From Membranipora membranacea (lineage: Eukaryota; Bryozoa; Gymnolaemata; Cheilostomatida; Membraniporidae), in NCBI GenBank assembly GCA_914767715.1, contig OU612068.1, forward strand, positions 7,626,001-7,690,000: a DNA stretch of 64,000 bases, written 5' to 3'. Shown here piece after piece: positions 1-11,599 of the stretch. Position numbers and translations under genes: made by a program. Position 1 is the stretch's first letter. Each line of letters opens with the position of its first letter. Under the pieces are notes generated by a model. That model searched no databases, was not told the origin of the DNA, and saw only the letters and a program-made list of their open reading frames with translations.

Positions 1-880
1 CGTTTGATCACCGCCACAACTGGTGCCATTCCTCGCTCTGATGATATGAACTGGTCAAAGACTGACTGATATTAATTTTTCAGAAAACAAATGGTTTGTT
101 GAGCAAATCGAGATATTTTTATTTACTGATAATTTTCCTCATGATAATAATCTCTTAATACGCATACGGTGATAGCCAGGCTTTTTACATTGGTGTTGTT
201 TGACAATTGGGCTTTCAGATTTTCTAAAACAAATGAGTGAAACTGTTGAAACACATTTTACAATACAATATCAGCAAGTGCCTTAAGATACCCAGCTAAT
301 TCTCCATTAACACAATCTTGTTGCTGACTGAGTTAGGGTTAAGAGATTTTTACTGGATATATTGACGCGGGTTGGATTGGTATGTTAGCATAATATGCGT
401 GTGATCTGGACCATCAACCTGTGTGTTCGGTGCATCAGATTGTGTAAACATACCAGTAGCAAATATTAACAATAATGTGTAGCAACATTCCACGTGAGAC
501 ACTTTCATGTTTTTTGATTATGGTGGTATCAGGCGCTTATCATGTATTAACATTGTTGGTATCTAAATGAACTTTGATCAGTATCACTAATCTGCCCAGT
601 GCATGTCAATGTCTTATCATGGTTACAAGGTTCATCAGGAGAACCATACCTGATGGATATATTATATTGATTAACCAAATAGCTCCCAATTGACACCCTC
701 AGCAAAAAATGTCGATGCTTCCATGATTGTCCTAGCCTTATCATTATGGATCAAAGAGATAAGTCTAGATATGTACCTGACACTATCTCAGTCAGGTATT
801 AATTGTGATGCAATGAGTCGAACTATAGTAGATATATTAACCTGGATGTGTGATCGAAGTTTGCCTGCACCGCGATTGTT
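1..880 (-). CDS. Partial unrecognised gene, three candidate exons running off the left edge
   Basis: Three short open exons fit together on the minus strand: 842-880, 676-776 and 1-61 (continuing left). Each has an AG acceptor, and codon phases match across both introns (phase 2, then phase 1). The joined peptide of about 66 residues is helix-like, with stretches such as YISRLISLIHNDKAR, STFFAEGVNWELF and FDQFISSERGMAP. Both donors are GTTAAT, a weak form. I do not recognise the protein; the pattern faintly recalls alpha-solenoid subunits of vesicle-tethering complexes, but this is not enough to name it. The start codon and upstream exons were not found. Chance could produce one such exon; three phase-consistent ones in a row make a real gene plausible but unproven. 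Confidence 0.35.
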
Positions 881-1400
881 CTATAAACCCCAATAGAGTT
901 CTATTTTGTGCACATTGCTCTGATCAAACTACTAATTTCTGTGCTATATGTAATTATGCAACTATTGGGACTTGCGAACATAGGATCAATCAGGTTCTAG
1001 GTCCCCTTGTTCAAGTTGATCTATCAAGATCGCTGGTTACCAACTAATATATTATCCGCACAAGTTCAATATAGCAATTGTACTATAAATAATTTATATG
1101 ATTTGAAGCAGACACTCTAGCCACAAAATACTGGGTATCCTATCCTATCGTAGAAAATCGATAGTTTTGCTCTTTGAAAGTATTTTGAGTGATTTCATTA
1201 GGATGATGTCTGTGAGGAAGTAGCCAAATAGTTTGCTAAGGCCGATGCTTGATGCTTATAAGTTACAAGTCAGCTATAAAAATCTGAGCAGCAAACAGTA
1301 TTGGGAGTTACCCACTCACATTGGTAGGAGACAATCCCAAATCATACATATTTTTTTTTTGCCATTTAGGGTCAAATTTTAGCCTTAGAGTTAAAAGATA
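881..1400. other. No gene seen
   Basis: AT-rich spacer between the candidate left-edge exons and the tRNA-Pro gene. Upstream exons of the left-edge gene may lie here, but none could be placed. Confidence 0.4.
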
Positions 1401-1472
1401 GGGCTTGACCGGGATTTGAACCCGGGGCCTCGCGCACCCAAAGCGCGAATCATACCCCTAGACCACCAAGCC
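1401..1472 (-). tRNA. tRNA-Pro (anticodon TGG)
   Basis: Read on the minus strand from 1472, a 72-nt cloverleaf starts GGCTTGG and pairs with TCAAGCC before a C discriminator. The D arm holds the A box (TGGTCTAGGGG), the anticodon loop reads CTTTGGG with TGG as anticodon, and the T arm holds a full B box (GGTTCAAATCC). It closely follows the usual animal tRNA-Pro plan. No intron. CCA is not encoded, as expected in eukaryotes. Confidence 0.95.
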
Positions 1473-3205
1473 ACAATGGTGTATTATGCAGGCGCCGATT
1501 TCGTGGCGGAGCCGTCACCATCCATTCCATCGGTTTCCATGGCAATAATTTACAAGTTAAAACCCTTTAATTAGCATTATCCTTTCACTGACCTTCGCTT
1601 CAACCAAAGATTAAGGTTTCACTTGACAGAATACAAGAAGAATGTTTATCATTTGTCATAACAAATGTTTATAAACCTACATAAGGCCATCAGTTTGGAG
1701 CATTACTCCTGAATTGTGAAACTTCCCAAGCTGAATGTCTATTCCAAAAAAACATTTTTAAAGTAGGTGGCAAAAATAGGATTGAGTCCCATTGTACCAT
1801 GAAACTCCAGTAAAGTCAAAACAGACAAAACAAAGTGTGGTGTTACAGTGAAACACTACACTTGATTTCACAGAGGGCGATGCAATACCAACATCGCTTG
1901 ACAGCATTTGACAGTAAAAGAAGATAAACGGTGGTAAGTGTGTTTTTTTGGATGAAATGAAAAACTTAACACCATAAAAATCAATTGGTTACACCCCCAA
2001 ATAATTGAAAATCGTTTCTGAATGCATTGTCACGTTTTGTCAGTCAGTGTGGGTTGTCCACCGTTAAACTGAAACCATTATACTATAGCCCTTTAATTAT
2101 AGTAGATACTAAATCGCAAAGAAACTTCACAAAGGCAGAATTTTTTCTCAACTTCTTTTGATCGGATTGCTGTCTGATGCAGTTGGTACATTGAACCGGT
2201 AAGACATCATGTATTACTGGATATTACTACAATCATGTACCTTCGTCTTTAGTTTGCTATTGACATTGTTACTGAATGTACCACTCAGAATGTGTGAGCT
2301 CCCTCCTCAAGGTATAATAGTAACCCAAGAAGCGATCTTCAATGACTTAGAGCAGTCCTCCCCTTTAAGGGGTGGACACCCAAAGCCCGCTTCACGCTCA
2401 TAAGCTCACACTATTCCTCATCATCGTGGTTTGGGTCGGGACTCAACATGAAATTGAGATCCTAGCGATACATAATATAGAAATGATCCCTAAGAGTATG
2501 ATCTTAATCAGCTAGATTTGGAATATGGGCCTGACCAAATTGCAAAATACTTGTACCAGGTGCTCAAAAATACATCACTGACTGGAAATCGTGCATTTTC
2601 AATAAACTGTTACCTAACCTGATTTATTGTGCAGCATATACTTTGTAAAATTACTAAAAGTCTCAGTATAAACATTGTCCATTTGATTTGACTGTGTGAT
2701 AAGTAGTTCTGAGGAGGGTTGAAAATTACCGTTCAAGCTTTCCACAAGAAAGTTGATTGGGAAATAGCCTCATTCTTTGACTCATGTACATTGGTATGGT
2801 AAATAGTGAATTTAATTGCGTCAGTAGAGAGGGGGCATTCCAACGCTGGAAAATTTGATCAAACTTTATGTAGCATTTTTCTATGTCATCAGCTATACTT
2901 ACAAGACATCCTACAATATGATGGCAAATTATATTGAATGCATGTATAGCTAGTTTTGTAAGGAGGTTTGATTTTGTTATGGTGATAGCGACTCCCTTCT
3001 CAAAAAAGTATTTTAGTTGCTTACCTGGTTATAAATAAAGACATCCTTTCCTACATCAGAGGGTCATATTCATCATGTAAAACATACTCTAGGATGATAA
3101 TTGATGACAAACATGAAACAGAAAAAATGTAGTACGTATAAGTGGATTTGATATATTCACTGGAAAAGTTCTGGATCTGAACTCACTCATGACAAGAGTG
3201 TCCAG
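1473..3205. other. Intergenic, no supported gene
   Basis: AT-rich spacer. A plus-strand ORF at 2209-2403 opens with a hydrophobic, signal-peptide-like stretch and has a possible GTATAA donor near 2310, but no following exon was found, so it is not called as a gene. Confidence 0.4.
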
Positions 3206-3212
3206 CTAATTA

Positions 3213-3530
3213 TTATTTATAACTGAGGGTTGTGTTGTGTAGATCATGGGCGTCCACCACACATCTCTGCAAAATGGTCATTCGCTTATGAAACCACCTT
3301 TCCAGAGCTGCCAACTGGCCATACATTGCACTTGGTATAAATTTGGAAATGCGACTGTTACGAGTATTTCCTTTAACAAACCCCTCCGTATGAGTTTGTT
3401 TCCCTGATGGTGTGTGTCTAATACCCATCCGCTTCCGTCACAGAGCCATCCACCTAATTTGGCATCTGGTTGTTGCCAAAGTGACAACCAGATATCTCTT
3501 TTGGCAGCTGCTGGATGGCAATACAGCCAT
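3213..3530. repeat. Dispersed repeat, copy 1
   Basis: This stretch is alignable by eye, with many substitutions, to 25,195-25,490 and 30,935-31,312. Shared landmarks include a 'gtccaccacacatctctg' type start, 'aactggccat' in the middle, and runs of 'catccg' and 'aaaccc' near the end. It has no convincing coding potential. The other two copies lie next to SINE fragments inside a segmental duplication; this copy stands alone beside tRNA-Ser. Its class is unknown. Confidence 0.5.
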
Positions 3531-3569
3531 ATAGGTATCTCAAAGGGCTCTTATACTTTGCAGTAATTA

Positions 3570-3651
3570 GCAGTCATGGCCGAGTGGTTAAGGCGATTGA
3601 CTAGAAATCAATTGGACTCTGCCCGCGCAGGTTCAACTCCTGCCGACTGCG
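3570..3651 (+). tRNA. tRNA-Ser (anticodon AGA)
   Basis: An 82-nt class II tRNA. The acceptor GCAGTC pairs with GACTGC, with G as discriminator. The A box is TGGCCGAGTGG, the anticodon stem-loop TTGACTAGAAATCAA carries AGA, and the extra arm is of the length usual for serine. The T loop reads TTCAACT instead of the usual TTCGAAT, a departure inside the B box worth noting, but stems and layout are intact. No intron. Confidence 0.93.
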
Positions 3652-5838
3652 CATTTATGTTTTACCTGCTATGGAGATATTTGTTGTTGCCATTGAAACC
3701 ATCAAACTTAATGTCCTAAAATTCAATCAACTAATATGATGCTGGGTGAGCTGTAGTAAATAGGTGCTTGTAGCTTTGGTCAGTTGGACCAATGGATTTG
3801 AACTGGGTGTGATATGTTGCAGAAAGCTACCCAACAATCAATCACATGCACAGCCAACAAATCAACCAGACATCTGAAAGCGCTACTATGACGACATCAC
3901 TATTCACTTACTTAGATTAATGTCTATGATTAATTTGTGGGACAAAAAAGTCTTACCTCAGCAAACAGGAAGGGTGCAAACGCACTCATATAAAATATAG
4001 GGAGTTAATATCTACTTATCTGTGACAAGAAAACTCCCATTTCAACACCGGTGATGAATAAAACAATTATCACATCTATTCTTCTAGTCTTGAAAATGGT
4101 ATTTCGATTTTATCTTTACCTTGTTAATTCTTGGTTTGTTCCATGTTCAGGCACTATTTTCATGTTTGTGAAATTTCAAGCGCATCATCTCTAGTTTTGC
4201 TGCGCCAATGCATCGGTGTTCAAAGAATCATGATTGAGGAACACACGACGAACACCCTTAGCTTGATATCGAGCATACTGACTAGTGGTGGTGACAACTG
4301 TCACTTTTGTTGATCGGAAAAGTACTGAAAATCTCTCATAGCTATTTTTTCCTGCACAATCCTCAATTTGACCAGACACAGTTTTGAGAATCTTAATTGC
4401 AGGCTTATCAGTATATTATGATGTCTTAATTCTGAGAAGCTTTGGATCGTGTTTCGTGTATCATACCAGTGACCAGGTTGATGTCAGTTAAAGTGACAGT
4501 GTTACATGCTGAGATTTTCCCATGGACAAGCTCAGTGGTTTTAACTCACCTTCAATTTGTTGTGCCAAATCACTTGTGTGTTGTGTATTCGTTATAACCA
4601 TGCTACCATACTCTTACCACACAGGATTCCTATTACTGTGAGAAAGTGAGAAAGGGTCCCGTAAACTCACATCTGAAGCCTTAATTAGTAGGTCAGCCTA
4701 TGTCAAATCAATTGCTAATTTTCGATGAATCAAACACGCTACTTTTTTGCCTAAAGTTCAGAACCTAGTCCTAACAGCCAATTTTTTGGTCAATGATTCC
4801 ATTGATTGCTGATTAATGAAAACAGATTCAACTGGAATAATGTTATTGACAGCAAACTATGCATGGCTTCAGAAAGAATCAGCAAGATATGATTCCTTCC
4901 AAACAAAACCGACCGAGATATGGAAACCTTTGCCGTCAAGTATTATGTAATGGCAAAATGAAAGCATTATTTGTGTGAATTCAAACTATACAGATATGCT
5001 ATGTCACAGAATTGATCATCAAACACGAGCAATCACTTCTTATTCTAACTGACTGGGATTATGGTTTACAACTTAATAAGTTAAGTGTCACATTCTTGCA
5101 CACGCTTAATCTGTACCAAAATGTCTACAACAATATCGAGGGAGGGACAACGACGACTATATCATAGGCCTAATAGATTCAGAAGACAGAGTGTTTTGGG
5201 GATGACGCAAGGATGGATCTATATTTGTATTACCATTGAAATGAACTCATCTTCAATCCCCAACTTTCTGAAATAACATTATGAGACAAATAAAACAAAA
5301 ACAAAACTTAAATCAAACTTAATTAATTTAAATTCGCAAAGATAAATAATCGGAATAAAAGTACATGGGAAGCACACAATATATTTTTTTATATCAGTTT
5401 TGTACTTTTTTAACAAAAAAAAACATGACCAACTGAGCCACATAGTGGAAAAAAAATGTCCTAAATTATAAGATGCTTAGAGGGAGAGAGAGTGGAGGTG
5501 GGACCACCAGATGAGCCGCTGGTACCTCGGCCCATGAGACAGGTAGTACTGGGTTACATGGTTACCAGTAGCAGAACCAAACTCCTGACCTGACACTAGT
5601 TTATAATTTACTGGTTTATAGATACAAATTTATATTTAACAGAAATTTGTATCAATGTAATATCAGGTCCTCAATTTTTTATAGTTTATAATTTACTGGT
5701 TTACGGATCATAATTTGTAATTTAAATTTTAACATTAATATGGTATCATTGAAATGAGGAGTTGAGAATTGCTTTATAGTGAAAAGTTATAGTAAAAGGT
5801 GTTGTGGAAAGGAACTTTGATTGGAGGTTGCTAGGCTT
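3652..5838. other. Intergenic, no supported gene
   Basis: AT-rich spacer with no ORF that resembles a protein and no recognisable RNA. Low-complexity A/T runs are common at 5,280-5,460. The retroelement target site begins at 5,839. Confidence 0.4.
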
Positions 5839-5843
5839 GAGGA

Positions 5844-6054
5844 AGTAGTGCAAGGTATAATAGACTGCAGGTTGTAAATAGGGAAGGAAAGATAAGAGTT
5901 CTGCATAAAAACTGGGGCTACATCCGGGAATGCGCAGGAAAGAGGCATTAATAAGCACGCTGTCTTACAGGGAACTGGAGAATGAGATAAGACAAAGAAT
6001 TTGCACCAATACTGGACACCTCAGCATATCTCATGTAAGTTTGAATACACTACA
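5844..6054 (+). repeat. 5' LTR of copy A
   Basis: About 211 bp, closely matching 7,637-7,846, 10,250-10,460 and 15,091-15,301. Family ends are TGTAGTG... and ...CACTACA; here the first two bases are AG instead of TG. The right end abuts the primer-binding site. Confidence 0.88.
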
Positions 6055-6067
6055 TGGTGTTAGAAGT
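6055..6067 (+). other. Primer-binding site, tRNA-Leu type (copy A)
   Basis: TGGTGTTAGAAGT directly follows the LTR; copy B has TGGTGTCAGAAGT at 10,461-10,473. That form is complementary to the 3' end (with CCA) of a common animal tRNA-Leu. Copy A differs by one base. Confidence 0.65.
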
Positions 6068-6125
6068 AAACTAGAGAGTATTAGTGAAGGTTTTGATCTA
6101 TTAGGTTGCAGAAGAGGCTATATTT

Positions 6126-7376
6126 GTGAGAGAGAGGAATATTGAGGTCTTTGAATCAATAACCGACATTGATCACGTTACAAACATGGACAGTATGAGT
6201 AAATTTGGAAGGAGTGTTAGGACTCCAGTGTTTAGCATGAAGAATGGTGCTGAGTTGGAATGTTGGAGGAAATTTATCAAACGTTTTGAGATAGCTGTGA
6301 TTGGTGCAGGGTTGAGATACAAGGACAGTGAAGGAGTTAAGTCCAGGAGAAAGACAGAAGATGGTCAAAACGTATCGCAGGAGTCAAGACTCGGTGTGGT
6401 GGCCATCTATAATAAAGGAGATTATTGAGATGGTAGAAGAATGTCCAAAATGTATTAAATTTAGACGAATGAGGAATCTTCCATTACACCAAACGGAGCT
6501 GCCAGAAGCTCCTTGGAGTCATGTAGCTTCGGGTTTGTTTGAGTGTAGAGGGAAGATTTACGCTTTGTTTGTTGACTACTACTCCCGGCGGATTGAAGTT
6601 GTAGAGATGAGTGGACAAACAAGGGCCGAATTGGCCAGGAAGTTCAGACCGGTTATTGCGAGGTATGGAGCCCCAGATAGGATAAGGAAGGATAATGGCC
6701 CTTATTATGTTTCTAAAGAGTGTAGAGAATTGATGGAAGAATATAGCATTATCCATGTTACTAGTAGCCCACACCATCATGAGGCTAACTGTCTGGCAGA
6801 GAGGTGTATGGAGACTATTGAAGGAATTTGGAATAAGGAAAAAAAAAAAATTAGGCCCTGATGGCGTATCGTACCACCCCACTAGAGAGCAGCTGCAGAC
6901 CAGACAAGCTTCTATTAGGCAGGAGAATGCGGAACGAATTACCAATCCAGCATCAAAAGGCGTGTGATACTGAGGGCTTTAGAAAACGAGACACTACTTT
7001 AAAGGAGAGACAGAAGAAGAACTTTGACTAATCGAGGAGAGCTTCGGACTTCTCAGATTTACAAGAGGGTCAGACAGTATGGGTGAAAATTAGTCATGCA
7101 GACAAGGGCAAGAGAGGTATTGTTAAATACAAGGCGGAAGAGCCCGATAGCTACTGGATTGAGACGGACAAAAGACTTGTGAGAAGGACGAGGAAACATT
7201 TACGAATATTGCCGAAGGATGACAAAGAAGGTGGTGAGGAGAGTCCAGCAGACAAGGACGACAACCGAGATCAAGAGAGAATTGAGATAGGACGAAACAT
7301 CCAGCCAAGTGGCCCTAGACCACCAAGTACAAGAAACGCTAAGAAGGTCAAAAACCCTGATTATGTGTGGTACTAG
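6126..7376 (+). pseudogene. Fused gag start and integrase remnant of copy A
   Basis: Residues from about 6,180 to 6,357 match the gag start of copies B and C (landmark ECWRKFIKRFEIAVIGAG). The frame then runs across the deletion join into the zinc-binding part of the integrase. The integrase core follows in another frame (6,427-6,840) with CPKC, a catalytic Asp in FVDYYSR, a second in KDNGPYY and the region of the Glu in LAER. An A-run at 6,839-6,850 breaks the frame again. The basic C-terminal integrase domain is visible at 7,083-7,370 and ends with a KNPDYVWY tail. Several frame changes are needed to read it through, so it is a relic. Catalytic residues are better preserved here than in copy B. 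Confidence 0.85.
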
Positions 7377-7621
7377 AATCATTTTTGTTGAGTGGGAGGA
7401 ATAGCAGAAGGAGTATTAGACAGGAAGGGAACAGGTCAGTTAGGGACCTGAGAGAGAGAGCGGAGTGTTAGCCAGGAAGGATAAACGAGTAAGAAGAATA
7501 CTAGAATCAAGGTCTCAGGGTTATTAGACAGGAACACAGAAAACAGGATACACTATATTTCTACTACCAGGACTTCAGTATCAATTATATTACCAACAAC
7601 AAGGACTATCAATAACAATAT

Positions 7622-7636
7622 AGAAAGAGAGGAGGA
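7622..7636 (+). other. Polypurine tract (copy A)
   Basis: AGAAAGAGAGGAGGA immediately before the right LTR, the expected plus-strand primer site. The identical tract precedes the LTR at 15,091. Confidence 0.75.
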
Positions 7637-7846
7637 TGTAGTGCAAGGTATAATAGACTGCAGGTTGTAAATAGAGAAGGATAGATAAGAGTGCTGCAAA
7701 AGAACTGGGGTTACATCCGGGAATGCGCAGGAAAGAGGCATTAATAAGCACGCTGTCATAGAGGGAACTGGAGAATGAGATGAGACAAAGAAGTTGCACC
7801 ATTACTAGACACCTCAGCATATCTCATGTAAGTAAAGTACACTACA
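7637..7846 (+). repeat. 3' LTR of copy A
   Basis: About 210 bp with canonical TG...CA ends, bounded by the polypurine tract on the left and the 5-bp target duplication GAGGA on the right. Confidence 0.9.
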
Positions 7847-7851
7847 GAGGA

Positions 7852-8327
7852 CAGGAAACAAAACTTGAGGGAGGCATAAAAGCTGCCTTGTATCAACTGG
7901 TATCAACTCCCTAACTGGCTTCTTCGCTTAGAACCAACACTGTCCCACAAACAATGTCATCATATCGGTTATATTTCTATTAATGGGAGTATTACCCGAC
8001 CTAGAATTACCATACACATACCATGGACACTTGCTTGACTTCAACCACAGAAAATTTTGGCATTAGTTGAGATAAATGAGGTGTTAAAACCTGCATTTCA
8101 ATGTCACCGTGAAAATACCAGGAGATGTAGAATGTGAGGAAGTCCATGAGTTAGTATCAACTCAGGACTGAGCTACAAATTACTATAGGTGAAGCTTTCA
8201 GATGGGAGTGCATCGAACCCCATGTGATCTCCTCCTAGTTTAGGTAAGACTGTGCCAACAATGCTGAGTTGGATATCACATACAATTTAAGTCAGTGATT
8301 GGACGTGTTGAAACTCAAGCTGCAGCC

Positions 8328-8393
<66 letters not shown>

Positions 8394-10249
8394 TAATCAA
8401 TCAATCGCTCCATCAATCAATCAGTCAAAAAATCAATCAATCAAGCAGTCAGACAATCAATCAATCTATCAACCTTCTAGGTGATAATGATCAGAGCTGG
8501 CAGAATGTATCATGACGGTGAAAACAGGTTATGAACGTCCAGGGCTCCAAATGAGATGCACAGAGGAGTTGAAGAGCATCAACACAGCTAATGATAAACA
8601 GCATACTATGGAGGGAATACAATTGTATGTCCATAAGTCAGTCGAGATATCGTCTCTGAGATACCACCTTAACACACAAGAGAAAGCCGCCATCAATGGG
8701 AGATGAATATATGGAGCATTCATATATTAATAGGATGAACTCCGAGTACAGCTATAGAGGTAAGCTACCAACGGGGGTGGATCCTTGAACTCAGGAAAAA
8801 TCACGTCAGAACACGACTCAAACAAAGCGGGACGATCAACTGAAGTCGAACTGCGCGGATAAAGCTAATGCAGCCATTATTGTAGCATGTTCTACAGAGA
8901 GCCGTGTTGAAGCAACAAAGTTTTCCACCAGACTGAACATGGATGTGTTTTTTTCTAAAAGCAATAAGTGATTAACAAGGCAAAAGAAACTGACAACAGT
9001 TCATGAACTTACCTTCTATGTGGTTCACCAATGGCTCCGGAAAATAGTCATATTTTACAAATATGTTTGAGATTATGTATAAAAGCACGCGCCAACCATG
9101 TAAAATTGTGATCTCAAAAATAAACATTCTAAGAAGTGTAGATCATGTGTAGTATCCCGTAGTGTGATAGTATCGTCTGTATGTATGGCAACGAACTAGC
9201 AAGTTGCACAAAGAATTAATTGTTAAAAATATTAGGAGCATCTTTGAAAATAATATAGTAACCTAAAAAAACAGTTATAGACATTCAAGGTTTGAAATTT
9301 TAGCCCAATGAAAAATGCTATTTGGGAATGAGAGTGGTGGCGAGAGTTAATATGACAAATTTCTTACAAGGATCTTCCTCTGCGAATATCGACTGCGACC
9401 ACATCCTACAAAAACAATACAAATCATTACAGATCACATTGTGGAATTGCAATGAAACAACAAAAACTGCAACTTAGGACAATAAGCATTCCATCCATGT
9501 TCAGTGTAGCAACAACAATCTTGCTCCAAAGCCACTCAAAGTCCAACGCACTACAAGGTGAGATGTGCCAACCGCATTCTTTACCAACACGTAGGACTTT
9601 AGCGAATCCCGGGACAAGGTTAATAGTAGCTCTGAGAACCACTATGAGCCTCGTCTCGGACCCTTGATTGAGCAATGTTCCTCCACGATAACTCGTGAGT
9701 TTAGACATCCAATCCTGTAAGCATTCACCAGTACAGCTGTGCTCGGAGTTTACCCTGTTATGGCATAAGTGCCCCGCATATCAAAATCCACAAGATGAGG
9801 GCCATTTCCAGGGTGTAAGGAGAACCTCTGGTGATATCAAGACTACCTTAGTGACAAAACAACTATACATCACCAGAGTAAGGCAGTTATCAGTATCTAT
9901 GCAGAACACCAAACAGCCCGACTGCACAGTAAGCAATATGGAGTTGGCAGAACATTCCCCTTAATTCTCCGTCAGTCCACACTATGCAGCCTGTGGTACC
10001 AGCAGTCATGATCTCAGCCACTTCAAACCTAAAACCGGAAGGTAATGGTGTTCTCAAGCCAGCCAAACTCAATCAATAAGATCCACATGGGTGTGCCAGG
10101 TGGTTCAACAGCACCCGCCTTCTCATAACTACTAGCCTGTATAATGTCCAGAGATTCAGGTGTACTAAACCAGATGTGCAAGGTGGTCCAGAAAATACAT
10201 CGTACCAGATAAACACTCGCATCAACCACTGCCAATCAGACCTTCATAG
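7852..10249. other. Spacer between retroelement copies; no supported gene
   Basis: Apart from the AATC microsatellite at 8,327-8,406, nothing recognisable. Overlapping ORFs on both strands at 9,427-9,708 and 9,695-10,235 have no family resemblance or splice logic that I could support. Confidence 0.4.
8327..8406. repeat. (AATC)n microsatellite
   Basis: About 20 near-perfect tetranucleotide units, decaying into imperfect units up to about 8,470. An ORF over it (Ser-Ile-Asn-Gln repeats) is only the translation of the microsatellite. Confidence 0.95.
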
Positions 10250-10460
10250 TGTAGTGCAAGGTAAAATAGACTGCAGGTCGAAAACAAGGAAGGATAGATA
10301 AGAGTGCTGCATAAGGAATCGGGCTACATCTGGGAATGCGCAGGAAGGAGGCATTAATAAGCACACTGTCTTAGAGAGGACAAGAGAATGAGATAACCAA
10401 AAGAAGCTGCCCCAATACTTGACACCTCAGCATATCTCATGTAAGTTTGAATACATTACA
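10250..10460 (+). repeat. 5' LTR of copy B
   Basis: 211 bp, TGTAGTG... to ...ATTACA, followed directly by the tRNA-Leu-type primer-binding site TGGTGTCAGAAGT at 10,461-10,473. Confidence 0.88.
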
Positions 10461-10582
10461 TGGTGTCAGAAGTAAACTAGAGAGTATTAGTGAATGTTTT
10501 GATCTATTAGGTTGCAGAAGAGGCTATATTTGAGAGAGAGAGGAATATTGAGGTATTAGAATCAATATCCGGCATTGATCAC

Positions 10583-11535
10583 ATGACAAACATGGACAAT
10601 AAATTTGGAAGGACTGTTAGGACTCCAGTGTTTAACATGGAGAATGGTGCTGAGTTGGAATGTTGGAGGAAGTTTATCAAACGTTTTGAAATAGCTGTGA
10701 TTGGTGCAGGGTTGAGATACAAGGACAGTGATGGAGTTAGGTCTAGGGGAAAGGCAGAAGATGGCTAATTAGAGAAGTTTTGAAATAGAGCAGAGAAAAC
10801 CGGCATTACTGTTAGATAGCATGGGGGTACGGTATGAACATTTTTGAGACATGGGATGGTGATGTGGATGCCATGCAATATGAGCAACTGAAATTGGCGT
10901 TTGACAACCATTTTGCAAGCAGAGAAAACATAGTCGCGACCAGACACAGGTTCTTGTGTATGGAGCAGAGGGGTGATGAGAAATTAGACAAGCATATAGA
11001 AAGGGTAGAAAGGAGTGGCAGTACATGCAGATGGGGCGGATTGGAAGAAGAGATAAACACCCTCATTGTTATCAAAGGAATGCATGTAGATAAGATAAGA
11101 GGTGAGCTGCTGTTGAAAAAGGAGTTCACTTTAGCTAAGGTGAAAAAACATGTGCAGTAGATATGAATCAGCCCAGGCTGCGGCCAAAATCATCAAGTCA
11201 GGAGAATCTGAGCCTGTTTCAGAAGTCGACCTAGTTGAAGATAATCAGGAGAACTCAGCAGTTGGTAAAGAGCAAGCAGAGATAGACAGGGTTGGAGCAA
11301 GTAATTTTAGTTCAGGATTCAGAGGTCGCGGTGGGAGCAGAGGCCGGGGCAGAGGCTGAGGTTGTTGGACATGTGGCCGTTACGTCGGTCATGTTTACAG
11401 ATCCTGTGCGGAGAATGTGAGGAATGAGACAGGAGAAAAGAGTGGTCAAAGGGAGGCCCCAAAATGTTATGTGTGTGGAGAGCCTTCGCACATTGCTAAA
11501 TTCTGTCCAGACAAGTTTGCAGACGGAGAATAGGA
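10583..11535 (+). pseudogene. Broken gag of copy B with two CCHC zinc knuckles
   Basis: The first block (10,583-10,767) carries the conserved family start and ends at a stop. The second block (10,834-11,160) is an alpha-helical capsid-like region (landmark QYEQLKLAFDNHF) ending in a stop. A third block in another frame (11,163-11,359) ends in an Arg/Gly-rich stretch, interrupted by TGA just before the nucleocapsid. The nucleocapsid region at about 11,366-11,520 has CWTCGRYVGHVYRSC, where the spacing has one extra residue before His, and CYVCGEPSHIAKFC, a regular CX2CX4HX4C knuckle. At least two stops and one frame change disable it. Confidence 0.85.
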
Positions 11536-11599
11536 ATAGGAAAGATTAATGCTGTAGCGGGGTACTCCAGCGATGAATCGTTATGACAAGAGGGAAAGA

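Larger units (their letters stand above)
5839..7851 (+). mobile_element. Ty3/gypsy-like LTR element copy A, internal-deletion derivative
   Basis: A complete but shortened insertion. Two LTRs (5,844-6,054 and 7,637-7,846) flank about 1.6 kb of internal sequence, and the insertion is bordered by a perfect 5-bp direct repeat GAGGA at 5,839-5,843 and 7,847-7,851, the duplication length typical of this superfamily. A primer-binding site follows the left LTR and a polypurine tract precedes the right one. Compared with copy B, the interior jumps from early gag straight into the integrase, losing the region that corresponds to roughly 10,766-13,585 of copy B. The join falls in a short shared 'atgg' motif near 6,360. 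Protease, reverse transcriptase and RNase H are absent, so it could only have moved with proteins supplied in trans, unless the deletion came after insertion. Confidence 0.9.

Noticed and set aside
2209-2403. Secreted-protein-like ORF
   Set aside because: Hydrophobic start but no continuation exon or family resemblance; hydrophobic stretches are common in AT-rich DNA.
6484-6945. 153-codon minus ORF over the integrase of copy A
   Set aside because: Antisense shadow of the clear integrase homology on plus.
8299-8484. ORF rich in Ser-Ile-Asn-Gln
   Set aside because: Direct translation of the AATC microsatellite.
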